Numbered from the stretch's first letter, positions 18,244 to 27,307 are shown. The stretch is 53,549 nucleotides of DNA from Sphaerospermopsis aphanizomenoides BCCUSP55 (GCF_001586785.1 NZ_LUFH02000031.1:1-53549), one strand, 5' to 3'. Program-made: numbers and translations. Notes: a model not told the origin generated them from the sequence alone.

Positions 18244-19122
18244 CTAAGTTCGTTTGCGTCCACTTGTACGCCGCTTAAGGCTCAATGATGCTTCGTATTC
18301 TAAAGCAGCGCCCATCCCAAATAACACTCCGCTAAACACCCAGAACACTTCTAGTATGTCTCCACTTTGATAATCTGGAAGATAATTAGTGGCGTATTTA
18401 AACCACATATCTGCAATGTATAGCGAAAATGCCGCCGCTGCAATCATTCGCCAGGATAGGGAAACTTTTCCTCCCCAAAAAGCCAGCAGCATGATTGTAG
18501 CGATAATTAACAGAAGCACGTCACTAACTATGTAAAACCAATTCAAAACAAAAGCTATTTGCTGATAGATGGCAGGAAGGTCTGCTGAAGGGCCTTTATC
18601 TGTCTGAGAAATCCACCAGGCGATAAAACTGCCTAACACACCAATTGAGGCGACAATCAGCCACTGCCATTTTTCCAAATTGATGCGCCGGGAGAATAAA
18701 GCTAACGCCATACCTGCTCCCAACAACAAATAATTCAGTACAAAAAACACATCGCCTAGAGACACTTCTGGATCTTGCTTTAACACTACTTCTGTATAGC
18801 CAAAAAATATGCCTCCAATGCAATAAGCTATCATACCTAAGCCGATCAAGAGCCAAACCTTCTGACTACTGACAATTTGATTACTCCGCCAGTTTCTTAA
18901 GCATAATACACCTGCACCCAAGTAAGCGAGTGCTTCAAAAATATTTGTCCCTAGGACGTACCAATCACCACGGATTTCTGTGTTATTTGGGCCAGGGATT
19001 TTGGCGCTAAACAACAAAAAGTATAACAGTGCTAACACAGCCCAGCTAATACCAAGCAAGATGATGTTTGGAGTAGAGAGAATGGGCTTTGAACGGTATG
19101 AATTGTCGTAAGATTTACTCAT
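18244..19122 (-). CDS. Polytopic membrane protein of unknown function
   Basis: 292 aa from the ATG at 19122 (a TTG three codons upstream is also in frame). It has about eight hydrophobic segments, e.g. IILLGISWAVLALLYFLLF, LLIGLGMIAYCIGGIFFG, WLIVASIGVLGSFIAWWI, VLLLIIATIMLLAFWGG and VFWVFSGVLFGMGAALEYE. The short C-terminal tail is basic (SLKRRTSGRKRT). No known catalytic motif. The architecture resembles membrane-sensor regions that precede signalling domains, but no such domain follows here. It heads a likely operon with the HTH protein and cutA (gaps of 5-10 bases), which suggests a membrane sensor paired with a regulator; this is inference. Confidence 0.7.
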   Translation of the reverse strand: MSKSYDNSYRSKPILSTPNIILLGISWAVLALLYFLLFSAKIPGPNNTEIRGDWYVLGTNIFEALAYLGAGVLCLRNWRSNQIVSSQKVWLLIGLGMIAYCIGGIFFGYTEVVLKQDPEVSLGDVFFVLNYLLLGAGMALALFSRRINLEKWQWLIVASIGVLGSFIAWWISQTDKGPSADLPAIYQQIAFVLNWFYIVSDVLLLIIATIMLLAFWGGKVSLSWRMIAAAAFSLYIADMWFKYATNYLPDYQSGDILEVFWVFSGVLFGMGAALEYEASLSLKRRTSGRKRT

Positions 19123-19368
19123 AGGTTTCAACTAGGTAAATGCACTTTGGCAACATTTTTGGCGAAATTGATTGTGTCTCAAGTAGCTGCTCACCAGACA
19201 GGGCAGCAAATAAGTAGATAGACACAAATTAGATGTAAAATATCAACCAGAAAAACCACCCAGGAAAAGGCTTTTTGCTTCTGCCTTGGAGTCTCCTGCC
19301 TCTTGCCTTCTACTGATCACAGTAAAAATTAGTGCCAAGGGACGGTTTGTGAGCAAATAATATCCATG

Positions 19369-20019
19369 CTACTGCCAAAGTTTACTGAGTGGAGATTGAC
19401 TTAGCCAACCGATAAATACTAATCGTTCTTCTTCTGGCATATCTTGTAATCTATCCTCTAATTGACGGGCAAAGTTGGTATCACCAAAATATGTTTTTCC
19501 TAGTCGATGCAGTTCTTCCAGGAGAATAATGACATGAGTTTCTTGCCAAGTAGGCAGTTTAGGCATTTGTGAAGGCTCAACAGTGAGGAAAGATTTTACT
19601 AACTCAGATTGGGGAAATTGCTTTTGCTGTAATATTCCCGTTATATCTTTTTCAAATAAACCAGCTTGACGATTGCCTAATAATTCTTCAATATCTAGAT
19701 AAACGGCTTGCAGCAGCAAAATACCAGCTAAGGTCAAAATTTCCGTATTGCTATGGCTACCTGTGTCACTATCTAGCTGTTCCAAACGGATTTTACCCCA
19801 GACGCTATAACGCTCTGGTTCTTCTAGCAAAACACAGGCTTTACCACGGTTGTCAGTTAAAGACCTCCACAATGATCTAGCTTCAACCTCTTGACTGGCT
19901 TTGAAAACACTTATCAGGCGAAAGGTTTGCCCCTGATAATGGAGGATCGGCACCTGCTGATCCCGCGTTGGGTGCTGAATAGTTGATATTTCAACATCCT
20001 GGCGTTTAAGAATAAACAT
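19369..20019 (-). CDS. Hypothetical cyanobacterial protein (216 aa)
   Basis: 216 aa, soluble. The N-terminal half is beta-rich (MFILKRQDVEISTIQ, YQGQTFRLISVFKASQEVEA, LLEEPERYSVWGKIRLEQLD). The C-terminal half is helical (EILTLAGILLLQAVYLDIEEL, THVIILLEELHRLGKTYFG, ending EERLVFIGWLSQSPLSKLWQ). The YSVWGKI/ACVLLEEPERY region looks like a ligand or partner surface but no catalytic motif is visible. I do not recognise the family by name. It is flanked by gaps of more than 200 bases, so it is probably monocistronic. Confidence 0.7.
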   Translation of the reverse strand: MFILKRQDVEISTIQHPTRDQQVPILHYQGQTFRLISVFKASQEVEARSLWRSLTDNRGKACVLLEEPERYSVWGKIRLEQLDSDTGSHSNTEILTLAGILLLQAVYLDIEELLGNRQAGLFEKDITGILQQKQFPQSELVKSFLTVEPSQMPKLPTWQETHVIILLEELHRLGKTYFGDTNFARQLEDRLQDMPEEERLVFIGWLSQSPLSKLWQ

Positions 20020-20306
20020 GGCACTAGCAACTAACTCCTCACAGGGGCGGTTTTGATGGGGGGTATGTCATGGACTTGGGCATCATTGCCAAAAGTATAA
20101 TTATTTATATTATGGTGGGGTAAAATTAGGCATTTGCCAAATTCTTTACCAGCATACGCCTGAATGGGCATTTAGTCTGCATGGACAAATTTCCCCTTGA
20201 CATCACAATATATCGGAAATATCCCATTTTGTTAGTTTTTAGTTTACATCGAGTGACCAATGTGTAGGAAATTTAGTCTTGATGTTCGGAAGTTTTCAAT
20301 TTTATT

Positions 20307-20336
20307 TTGCTTGTTACTAGCAAAAACAGATATAAT
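20307..20336 (+). promoter_or_regulatory. Sigma70-type promoter of tRNA-Arg
   Basis: TTGCTT (20307-20312) and TATAAT (20331-20336) with 18-base spacing place a start about 35 bases upstream of the tRNA. The rest of the 20020-20376 gap shows no gene. Confidence 0.6.
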
Positions 20337-20376
20337 GGTGTATGATGGCTTTCTGAAGAGCCAGTGATTTGGTCTT

Positions 20377-20449
20377 GGGCGCGTAGCTCAGTGGATAGAG
20401 CAATTGCCTTCTAAGCAATCGGCCGCAGGTTCGAACCCTGCCGCGCTCG
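20377..20449 (+). tRNA. trnR: tRNA-Arg (anticodon TCT)
   Basis: 73 bases fold as a complete cloverleaf: acceptor GGGCGCG/CGCGCTC (one G-U), D-arm GCTC/GAGC, anticodon arm ATTGC-CTTCTAA-GCAAT with TCT at 34-36, and T-arm GCAGG-TTCGAAC-CCTGC; discriminator G. It decodes AGA/AGG. The 3' CCA is not encoded. A T-run follows at 20450. Confidence 0.96.
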
Positions 20450-20466
20450 TTTTAATTCAATATCTC

Positions 20467-21015
20467 TCAGGTGCTGATAGAAGTAGAACCTAGTAGTGAT
20501 GCTGCTGCTTTAGCAGCTATAACTTCTGAAAGCTGCACTTGATGTATTGTTACCAAACCTTCTTTGAGAAAGGAGTCTCGTACCAAGGCTTTTTCTCCAC
20601 TATTAAAAGAAGTTTCATAAAATACTTCTTTGATGCCAGCGGAGATGATTAACTTTAAACAAGATAAACAAGGCTCTAACGTTACGTAGATACTAGCGCC
20701 ATCTGTAGATATACCATATTTTGCAGCTTGAGCGATCGCATTGGCTTCCGCGTGTACAGCCCTTGAGGGTAAGGTCTTACTAGCATCACAACTAGTTAAA
20801 CCTGGATAACAATATCCTTGAGTGGTGCAATGGGCTGAACCAGATGGTGAACCATTGTAACCTGTGGCTACGACTTGCTTATTTTTAACAATTACAGCAC
20901 CTACTGGAAAAGCGAGACAAGTTGATCTTGTTGCTGCTAGTTTAGCCAACATGAGGAAGTATTCATCCCAAGTTGGCCTTTGCTGGTATTCTTCAGATGA
21001 GCAAAAATCTTGCAT
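20467..21015 (-). CDS. dCMP deaminase (ComEB family)
   Basis: 182 aa zinc-dependent deoxycytidylate deaminase, which makes dUMP, the thymidylate synthase substrate. N-terminal RPTWDEYFLMLAKLAATRSTC is characteristic. The zinc site is HAEANAI (His and catalytic Glu) plus PCLSC; the AVIVKNKQVVATGYNGSPSG loop binds the nucleotide. The extra Cys residues (HCTTQGYCYPG, TSCDAS) match the second zinc site of ComEB-type enzymes. It is the last gene of a same-strand deoxypyrimidine set (thymidylate synthase, dCTP-deaminase-like, deoxyribosyltransferase-like). The context supports a role in dTMP supply. Confidence 0.92.
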   Translation of the reverse strand: MQDFCSSEEYQQRPTWDEYFLMLAKLAATRSTCLAFPVGAVIVKNKQVVATGYNGSPSGSAHCTTQGYCYPGLTSCDASKTLPSRAVHAEANAIAQAAKYGISTDGASIYVTLEPCLSCLKLIISAGIKEVFYETSFNSGEKALVRDSFLKEGLVTIHQVQLSEVIAAKAAASLLGSTSIST

Positions 21016-21065
21016 GGTGTTTTAATTTCAAAATTAACTATACTGTTTTGCTGACAATCAAAATA

Positions 21066-21497
21066 TTAAATGCTATTTTTCCAATTTAATAAAACATTTT
21101 TTAACTGATTTAAAGCATCTTCACCGTTATTAAACTGAATTTCAGCAATCACAGTAGGAATACCGCGAGGAAATCTTGATATCCGTTTACCTGTTTCGTA
21201 CAAAAGAATGATAGGAATTTTGTTGTTCTCTGCATAAGCTAACTCCATTCCTACACCGAAAGAAAGCGAACCAAGGTAAGCAATAACCAAGTCTGATATG
21301 CTGACCTGATGCTTATCTTGATCGAAAACCTCACGGGGAGTAATATCAGGATTATTTACCGGATCAGTGTGTAAGTGCGGTACATAAGCTTGAAGACCTA
21401 CTTCTTCACAAACCGAGCCTATTTTTTCGTAAAGTGCTTTAGTTTCTATTGGATTTTCTACATCAGTTAAAGCACCAGACACATATATTTTGTACAT
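21066..21497 (-). CDS. Nucleoside 2-deoxyribosyltransferase-like protein
   Basis: 143 aa with a Rossmann-like NDT fold. MYKIYVSGALTDVENP at the N-terminus binds the base/sugar, VSISDLVIAYLGSLSFG contains the conserved Asp of SD-x-V-I-A, and SFGVGMELAYAENNKIPIILL carries the Glu expected as nucleophile (G-x-E-x-x-Y-A). NDT-family enzymes move deoxyribose between bases or cleave deoxynucleosides/nucleotides. Its place 50 bases upstream of dCMP deaminase suits deoxynucleotide turnover. NDT-like domains also occur in nucleotide-based conflict systems, so a sensor or effector role is an alternative. Confidence 0.8.
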   Translation of the reverse strand: MYKIYVSGALTDVENPIETKALYEKIGSVCEEVGLQAYVPHLHTDPVNNPDITPREVFDQDKHQVSISDLVIAYLGSLSFGVGMELAYAENNKIPIILLYETGKRISRFPRGIPTVIAEIQFNNGEDALNQLKNVLLNWKNSI

Positions 21498-21619
21498 TTT
21501 TATTAGTTAGCTTGCTTTACAAGTTATATTCTTTTCGGTGTTGAATAACCGAAGGTTAATTTTCTCACGAAAAGATGAGCTTTGAATATAAATATCTTGT
21601 GCAAGGAAAATAAAGTGTA

Positions 21620-22468
21620 CTATTTAGTTGAGCTTGGAGCTACTGTTTTATTTGGATTTGCTTGTGTCTGGGGAGTAGTATCTTTGCTTGGATTTAGATT
21701 AGACGAATCAGAAGGTTTGAATACAGCAATCAATAAAGCAATCAATGAAATAATAACTCCCAATGCTGTCCATCGAGTCTGTTGATCTGAACCGAGAAAA
21801 CCTAGTAATGTGTCTTTTACACTTTTTTTAAGTTTTTTATACTCATCTGATTCGACCATCAGTTGTTTTAGCCTATCTGTTTTATTATTTGTCATCCAAC
21901 CATTTTCTGGTGCATTAAAGTAGTCATTTATTTCTTGATTATTAGGTCGTCCACGAAGAACATCAAGTCTTCCAGGAGTGTGTTCATGTTTATGGTTCTT
22001 TGATGGATTGGAACACTTGGAACTTAATTTTTCAATAGCCAAATGGGCGATTGGATTTTCAACATCGTTCACGTAAATTCTAACTGGTTTATCTGAAACA
22101 TTATGAAGTGCTATGCACAGAACACTAGACCACTCAGGATTTACTCTTGTTCCAATGTGTCCTAAACCGTCTGATACTTGTTTAACGACAGAATAAAGCG
22201 GTCCGCGAAATTTATTACTGAGCCAGACTGCTTCGCTAGTCCATACTAAAGCTGTATCATTTTTTGGGATGTCGAAATATTTCTGTTCCTCTCCTTGCTG
22301 GTTTTTTTCTGTATGAATAATCAAGCGTTGTTCTAGTACAAGTGAATAAGCACACTCACCCGCAGTTAGACATAAATCGCAATCTTTAATACTACCTGGT
22401 TTAAGAGGATGAAAATATATACCTTTACCAAGCTCCCTAATAATATCCTGATAACTCAAAACAGACAT
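21620..22468 (-). CDS. Membrane-anchored dCTP deaminase/dUTPase-like protein, active site degenerate
   Basis: 282 aa. Residues 1-150 follow the trimeric dCTP deaminase/dUTPase fold: MSVLSYQDIIRELGKGIYFHP (the Dcd start), DLCLTAGECAYSL, NDTALVWTSEAVWLSNK, then GLGHIGTRVNPEWSSVLCIA and ALHNVSDKPVRIYV. In classical Dcd the matching core reads D-P-G-W followed by L-E. Here the Asp is Asn110, the catalytic Glu is Ala120, and the active-site Arg looks like Lys96, so the usual deamination chemistry is doubtful. After a charged linker (HTPGRLDVLRGRPNNQE) comes one transmembrane helix (about 234-250, ALGVIISLIALLIAVF) and a Pro/Thr/Asn-rich tail. It lies between thymidylate synthase and the NDT-like gene. 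Confidence 0.75.
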   Translation of the reverse strand: MSVLSYQDIIRELGKGIYFHPLKPGSIKDCDLCLTAGECAYSLVLEQRLIIHTEKNQQGEEQKYFDIPKNDTALVWTSEAVWLSNKFRGPLYSVVKQVSDGLGHIGTRVNPEWSSVLCIALHNVSDKPVRIYVNDVENPIAHLAIEKLSSKCSNPSKNHKHEHTPGRLDVLRGRPNNQEINDYFNAPENGWMTNNKTDRLKQLMVESDEYKKLKKSVKDTLLGFLGSDQQTRWTALGVIISLIALLIAVFKPSDSSNLNPSKDTTPQTQANPNKTVAPSSTK

Positions 22469-22540
22469 GAAATACTCCCTGAGCTTTAGAAAAAATGAGG
22501 ATTTTCTACAACCATTTTGGGAATGGTTGCTGGTTAGCGG

Positions 22541-24037
22541 TTACTGATCTTGAACATAAAGCTTGTCAATTTTAATACAGTCGGCGGCTTTTTGCAATTC
22601 TATACCTAAATATGCAGCATGATCTGGACGTATTGCAGGTGAAGCAGCACAAATTTCTCTGATTAATTTCAAAGCGTTTTTACCAGAGTAACAACCTACA
22701 ATCTCTCCACTACCGGGAGTTGTATGTGTGACAACTATTTGACCATCTGCAATTTCAATTAAAAAGTTTCCTGCGGGGTCAGCATAATCTAATTTTCTGC
22801 AAATAGCAGCATATTGTTGTTGAATCAGTTGTTCTGCATTACTCCAAGTATCATCATATATATGAGCCGACTGACTTAGAGTTATTAAGGGTCCCATTTT
22901 CAAATCATATTCAGAACGTTGAGCAATTTCATCTCTAATATGTTTTTGCAAAGCCCTTAAACCCATCGCATTTGCAGGCCAAGCAGCAAACATATCATTA
23001 CTTCTGAGAGTCGCAGTTAATGATAATTCATTATCAACAACTCTCAACCAAATATGATTTAAACAAGGGCTACCACCTTTTTCATGATCTTTCACATCCC
23101 ATAAAGTCATGACGGCACTAGCAGCATCAATTTCTCCAATTAATTTATCAATCACCTGTTGAATTTGATCTTTTCCAAACCAAGAACGCAACCGCTGACC
23201 ATAAGTATATTTCACTCCTTCTCGATAGGGTGAATCATCTAAAATCTGCGAAATATATTCCTCTAAAAAGCTTCTATCAATTGGTAAATAATTTGGTTCA
23301 GGAAAATAAAAATCCTCTGGTTCATCGGTGACAACTGCCATTAAATCTATTAATTCTTGCCATTTGCCATCATAGCCTGTTGGTCTAATTGTGCCTGTGG
23401 TTTTGATGCGATGAATGATTTTTACCCAAGTTTCAGCAATGGTTTTACCTTCTATTCTGTGTCCATAAAGTGAGCCAGGTAAAATTGTAGGTTCAACGGT
23501 AGACATGGGAAATTCTAATGGCATTCCCCAAGGCTCAATTAGTTCTTTTTGGGCGTAATATTTAATTATATCAACTGCTTCAGTAATGGATTTAGCTTCT
23601 TGAACTTCTATGGAATTTCTGAGTTTTTCTAGGGAATTAATATCAATATCAATATCAATATATCCAGGTATGGGAGAACGAACTACCCAAGATTTGCGCC
23701 CAGTATCACTTACACTTTCTTCTACACCATTGCGAAAAAAGTCCAGCAAGCATTGAGAAGCACCTGCGTTTTTGTCTTCTTTGGTAGCGTTGAGAATTAC
23801 TAAATAACGAACATGGGGATTCAATAACAAATTACGGATGAGTAAATTTATCCCTCTAGTGGGAGAGTACAACTGACCAATGACAGAGTAATCTGAGGGT
23901 TGTAAGTGTTTAGCGATCGCTTGCTTTACTGTCCATCCTGTAATTACTGCTGTTTGCCCATTTCCATAAATCAACTGATTCGGCTTATGCTGGGCTGTGT
24001 ACCCAAATTGAGTTACTTGACCTGTTTGTGTCATCAT
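22541..24037 (-). CDS. thyA: Thymidylate synthase (ThyA-type, extended, DUF4346 at C-terminus)
   Basis: 498 aa, much longer than the roughly 265-aa bacterial ThyA. It converts dUMP to dTMP with methylene-tetrahydrofolate. Catalytic Cys lies in GGSPCLNHIW (Cys325), and the dUMP-binding signature is TLRSNDMFAAWPANAMGL (Arg345, Asn356). Residues about 20-160 form an N-terminal module (VIGQLYSPTRGINLLIRNLL, HVRYLVILNATKED) resembling MtrA-like domains. About 410-498 look like DUF4346 (RPDHAAYLGIELQKAADCI, ending YVQDQ). This arrangement is known from cyanobacterial and archaeal-type enzymes. ATG-ATG tandem starts at 24037. It heads the same-strand deoxypyrimidine cluster. Confidence 0.9.
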   Translation of the reverse strand: MMTQTGQVTQFGYTAQHKPNQLIYGNGQTAVITGWTVKQAIAKHLQPSDYSVIGQLYSPTRGINLLIRNLLLNPHVRYLVILNATKEDKNAGASQCLLDFFRNGVEESVSDTGRKSWVVRSPIPGYIDIDIDINSLEKLRNSIEVQEAKSITEAVDIIKYYAQKELIEPWGMPLEFPMSTVEPTILPGSLYGHRIEGKTIAETWVKIIHRIKTTGTIRPTGYDGKWQELIDLMAVVTDEPEDFYFPEPNYLPIDRSFLEEYISQILDDSPYREGVKYTYGQRLRSWFGKDQIQQVIDKLIGEIDAASAVMTLWDVKDHEKGGSPCLNHIWLRVVDNELSLTATLRSNDMFAAWPANAMGLRALQKHIRDEIAQRSEYDLKMGPLITLSQSAHIYDDTWSNAEQLIQQQYAAICRKLDYADPAGNFLIEIADGQIVVTHTTPGSGEIVGCYSGKNALKLIREICAASPAIRPDHAAYLGIELQKAADCIKIDKLYVQDQ

Positions 24038-24355
24038 TGGCTAAAAGTCAAATTTTACTAAATTACCATTACTGTGCAAATTCAAGATTTCCCTCGTTAC
24101 AAAACTTAACTTTTATCTGCACATTAAATTTTATCTTCATCCCATCATTATCAGGTTAGGGATACAGCATTTACTCTAATTGACTTGTTAGTTAAGATGA
24201 TTAAATGCGTACTCAACTTGAAGGTTTATATTAGATTAACATACAAATAAATTGCTATGTGCTATAATTTACTCCATCAAGAGTGGAAATAACCATTTAT
24301 CCCTCTTTCATAGAAGTTTTATTATCTAGGTCATAAGTTTTTATGAAAATAACCT
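24038..24355. other. AT-rich divergent promoter region
   Basis: This 318-base gap separates divergent thyA and the GGDEF gene. It is AT-rich, without an ORF, tandem repeat or clear stem-loop. It should contain both promoters, but no convincing -35/-10 pair stands out. Confidence 0.5.
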
Positions 24356-26230
24356 ATGCCAATAATTAAATTAAAAAATTGGTTATTTCCTACTTTTTTC
24401 AGACCAATAATCATTAACTTAATAATAATAATTGCTTACAGTATAGGGGTTAAATTAAGTGTAGAATTTGCCTCGTTACCTGGTCAAGTTAGTTCTGTAT
24501 GGTTTCCTTCTAGTCTGACCTTAGCATCTATATTTTTGTTTGGTAATCAGATCTTGCCAGGAATTATTATCGGTTCAGTAATTGGTTTATATGAAATTTT
24601 ATTGGAGCTACAGCCACCCTTATCAATTTTAAATATCATTTTCTTGCATCTAATTTGTGCATCTGGTAATTGTCTGCAACCCTTTACAGCTAAATATTTA
24701 TTCAACAAATTTTCTCCTTATCCGACTATATTTAATCATGTCAGTACAGTTTATATCTTCATTATTGTAGCGATTTTTTCTCCAACTATATCAGCCACTT
24801 TTGGGATCACAGCATCTTCCTTGATAGGAACAATACCTTGGAGCAGTTATGGAGTTTGCTGGCTACATTGGTGGTTGGCTAGTGCCTTGGCTCATTTAAC
24901 ATTTACACCGACTTTACTATTAATTCCTAACTTTAATTGGCGAAATTATCGCTATCAACTGATAGAGATATTCCTAACTATTGGCTTAATGTTAGTTATT
25001 GCTTGGTTAAGTTTTATCAAAGCATGGCACTTAGAATATTTACTGCTACCTATCCTCATAGCCACTGTATTACGACTAGGTAAATTTTTCTCAAGTTTAT
25101 TGGTGAGTATGGTGAGTTTGTTTGCCATATTTGCCACCGCTAAAGGACAGGGAATTTTTATTCAAAATTCACCCCATGAATCACTGATAATTTTACAATC
25201 ATTTACATCTGTTTTTTCACTCACTTCTCTTGTACTTTCTGCTGTGATTGATGAACGAAAAGCAGCGCAGTTATCTCTCCAACAAACATTAGCTAATCTT
25301 GAATCACAAGTTAGAGAACAAACACAAGCATTGCGAAAGAGCGAAGCACAACTAGATGCGTTTTTTTCATCGGCTTCTATTGGTATGTGTATCATTGACC
25401 AGGAATTAAAATATGTCCGAGTTAATGAAATACTCGCAGAGATAAATGGCAAATCCGTTTCTGAACATTTGGGTAAAAGAATTAAAGAGATATTACCACT
25501 TCTAGGTTCGGAAGTTGAAAATCATTGCCGACAGGTAATCACTACAGGAAAACCATTATTGAATCAAGAAATCAGTATTTCTATTCACTATCCATTAGGC
25601 ATTTATAGAACTTGGTTAGCTTCTTATTTCCCCATTTTTGATACTCATAATATTCCTTTTCGATTGGGAATTGTGGTGATGGAAATTAGCGACCGTAAAC
25701 AGCTAGAACTGCAATTACAACAACAACTCCGGTTAGATGGACTAACTCAAATTGCTAATCGTCGTTGTTTTGATGAAGTATTACTCCGAGAATGGCAACG
25801 TTGTACTCGCAATCAACAACCACTCTCTCTGATTTTATGTGATGCTGACTATTTTAAAGCTTACAATGATACTTATGGTCATCCTAGTGGAGATAATTGT
25901 TTGATTAAAATCGCTAATGTTCTTAGTAATAATGTGCAACGTGCTAGTGATTTAGTAGCTCGATATGGTGGAGAAGAGTTTGCAATTCTACTTTCTGATA
26001 CTACCGCTGAGGGAGCAATTCATGTTGCGAACTCGATTCGTAAACAAATCCACCATCTGAAGATTCCTCATGAAAAATCACTGGTAGCTGATCATGTAAC
26101 TCTAAGTATTGGTGTTGCCAGCTGTATTCCCAGTTTAGAAATTCAACCTGAAAAGCTTGTAAATACAGCAGATCAGGCACTTTATGAAGCCAAGCACCAG
26201 GGACGCGATCGCATCATCCTGAAAATCTAA
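24356..26230 (+). CDS. MASE1-PAS-GGDEF diguanylate cyclase
   Basis: 624 aa. Residues about 12-300 are a MASE1 membrane sensor of about eight helices (WWLASALAHLTFTPTLLL is a MASE1 hallmark). A coiled coil (about 302-328, SLQQTLANLESQVREQTQAL) leads to a PAS domain (about 330-450, with LDAFFSSASIGMCIIDQELKY). The GGDEF domain (about 460-620) has the active motif GGEEF at 538-542 and an I-site RASD five residues before it. It therefore should make c-di-GMP with product inhibition. MASE1 sensors respond to unknown ligands. c-di-GMP commonly controls motility and polysaccharide in cyanobacteria; a link with the chemosensory operon at 33.7-41 kb is only positional. Confidence 0.93.
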   Translation: MPIIKLKNWLFPTFFRPIIINLIIIIAYSIGVKLSVEFASLPGQVSSVWFPSSLTLASIFLFGNQILPGIIIGSVIGLYEILLELQPPLSILNIIFLHLICASGNCLQPFTAKYLFNKFSPYPTIFNHVSTVYIFIIVAIFSPTISATFGITASSLIGTIPWSSYGVCWLHWWLASALAHLTFTPTLLLIPNFNWRNYRYQLIEIFLTIGLMLVIAWLSFIKAWHLEYLLLPILIATVLRLGKFFSSLLVSMVSLFAIFATAKGQGIFIQNSPHESLIILQSFTSVFSLTSLVLSAVIDERKAAQLSLQQTLANLESQVREQTQALRKSEAQLDAFFSSASIGMCIIDQELKYVRVNEILAEINGKSVSEHLGKRIKEILPLLGSEVENHCRQVITTGKPLLNQEISISIHYPLGIYRTWLASYFPIFDTHNIPFRLGIVVMEISDRKQLELQLQQQLRLDGLTQIANRRCFDEVLLREWQRCTRNQQPLSLILCDADYFKAYNDTYGHPSGDNCLIKIANVLSNNVQRASDLVARYGGEEFAILLSDTTAEGAIHVANSIRKQIHHLKIPHEKSLVADHVTLSIGVASCIPSLEIQPEKLVNTADQALYEAKHQGRDRIILKI

Positions 26231-26317
26231 ATCATCCATTGGATCAAAAATACTTTACAAATATTAATTTTCTTGTTACAGTTCTTTACATAAATAAAAA
26301 AAGCGAAAGATAAAACA

Positions 26318-26533
26318 ATGCGTACAAATACTGCTATAATTGATGACCAAGGTAAACTAAATAACTTTGCTATTGAACCTAAAGTGTATGTAGACGAACA
26401 AGGCGATCGCACAGGATTTACTGTTTATGCAGAATTGCTCAATGGTCGGTTAGCAATGATTGGTTTTATTTCACTGATAGCATTAGAAGTCTTCACAGGA
26501 CACGGTGTTTTAGGTCTTTTGAAAAGTCTATAA
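26318..26533 (+). CDS. High-light-inducible protein (Hlip/SCP, CAB-like)
   Basis: 71 aa. A single transmembrane helix carries the chlorophyll-binding motif [12 protein letters not shown] (ExxNGRxAMIGF), followed by [18 protein letters not shown]. Hlips dimerise to bind chlorophyll and carotenoid and protect photosystem biogenesis and photosystems under excess light. The N-terminal 35 residues are polar and stromal. Start ATG; a perfect intrinsic terminator follows at 26578-26604. Monocistronic. Expression is probably light-regulated as in the family, but no promoter element was identified. Confidence 0.95.
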   Translation: MRTNTAIIDDQGKLNNFAIEPKVYVDEQGDRTGFTVYAELLNGRLAMIGFISLIALEVFTGHGVLGLLKSL

Positions 26534-26577
26534 AAATAAGTAAAAACTTAGTGATATAACAATTAACAAACCAGAGA

Positions 26578-26604
26578 GACGGGAAAATTCCCGTCTTTAA
26601 TTTT
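26578..26604 (+). terminator. Intrinsic terminator of the Hlip gene
   Basis: GACGGG-AAAATT-CCCGTC followed by TTTAATTTT, 45 bases after the stop codon. Confidence 0.85.
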
Positions 26605-26659
26605 GATAATTTTGCGAAAATTTTATGATATGTTGTAAGCAATAAAAGATGAGAAATAT

Positions 26660-27238
26660 ATGGTTTTAACTGCTTCAACAATGTTACCAATAGGGACTAA
26701 AGCACCAGATTTTCATCTACCAGAAGTAGTATCTGGAGAGATAATTTCACTGGATGCTTTTGCTGATAAAAAAGCCCTGTTATTTATGTTTATTTGTCGG
26801 CATTGTCCATTTGTCAAGCATATTCAAACAGAATTAGCACAATTAGGAAAAGATTACTTCAACACTGATTTAGGAATAGTTGGTATTAGTGCCAACGATG
26901 CTCAAAATTACCCCAATGATGCCCCGGAATCATTGAAAGAAATGTCCATTGAATTGGGATTTAATTTCCCCTTGTGCTATGACGAAACCCAAGCAACAGC
27001 AAAAGCTTACACAGCAGCTTGCACACCAGATTTTTTTCTATTTGATCACCAAAGAAAACTAGTTTATCGCGGACAATTAGATGATAGCCGTCCTAGTAAT
27101 AAAAAACCAGTAACAGGTGCAGATTTACGGGCAGCTATTGAAGCCGTTTTGGCAGATCAACCAGTCACAAGTGAACAGAAACCGAGTGTGGGTTGTAATA
27201 TCAAATGGAAACCAGGCAACGAACCTAATTATCAGTGA
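26660..27238 (+). CDS. Thioredoxin-fold protein (redoxin/AhpC-TSA family)
   Basis: 192 aa thioredoxin-like domain with the PIGTKAPDFHLPEVVSGEIISLDAF pattern of redoxins. The active-site motif is CRHCPFVKHI (C-x-x-C), the cis-Pro is in ACTPDFFLFD, and VGISANDAQNYPNDAPES follows. Such CxxCP proteins reduce disulfides or peroxides; the exact substrate is unknown. No signal peptide, so probably cytoplasmic. A C-terminal Cys (SVGCNIKWKPGNEPNY) is a feature of this cyanobacterial subgroup. Start ATG at 26660. It converges with the gene at 27308. Confidence 0.9.
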   Translation: MVLTASTMLPIGTKAPDFHLPEVVSGEIISLDAFADKKALLFMFICRHCPFVKHIQTELAQLGKDYFNTDLGIVGISANDAQNYPNDAPESLKEMSIELGFNFPLCYDETQATAKAYTAACTPDFFLFDHQRKLVYRGQLDDSRPSNKKPVTGADLRAAIEAVLADQPVTSEQKPSVGCNIKWKPGNEPNYQ

Positions 27239-27241
27239 AAA

Positions 27242-27300
27242 GGGACAATTGACAGTTGATAATTGACAATTGATAATTGACAATTGAAACCTGATAACTG
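27242..27300. repeat. TTGACAA/TTGATAA tandem repeats
   Basis: Repeated ACAATTG and ATAATTG units fill the gap between two convergent genes. They are self-complementary, so they can form stems. Confidence 0.75.
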
Positions 27301-27307
27301 AAAATTA

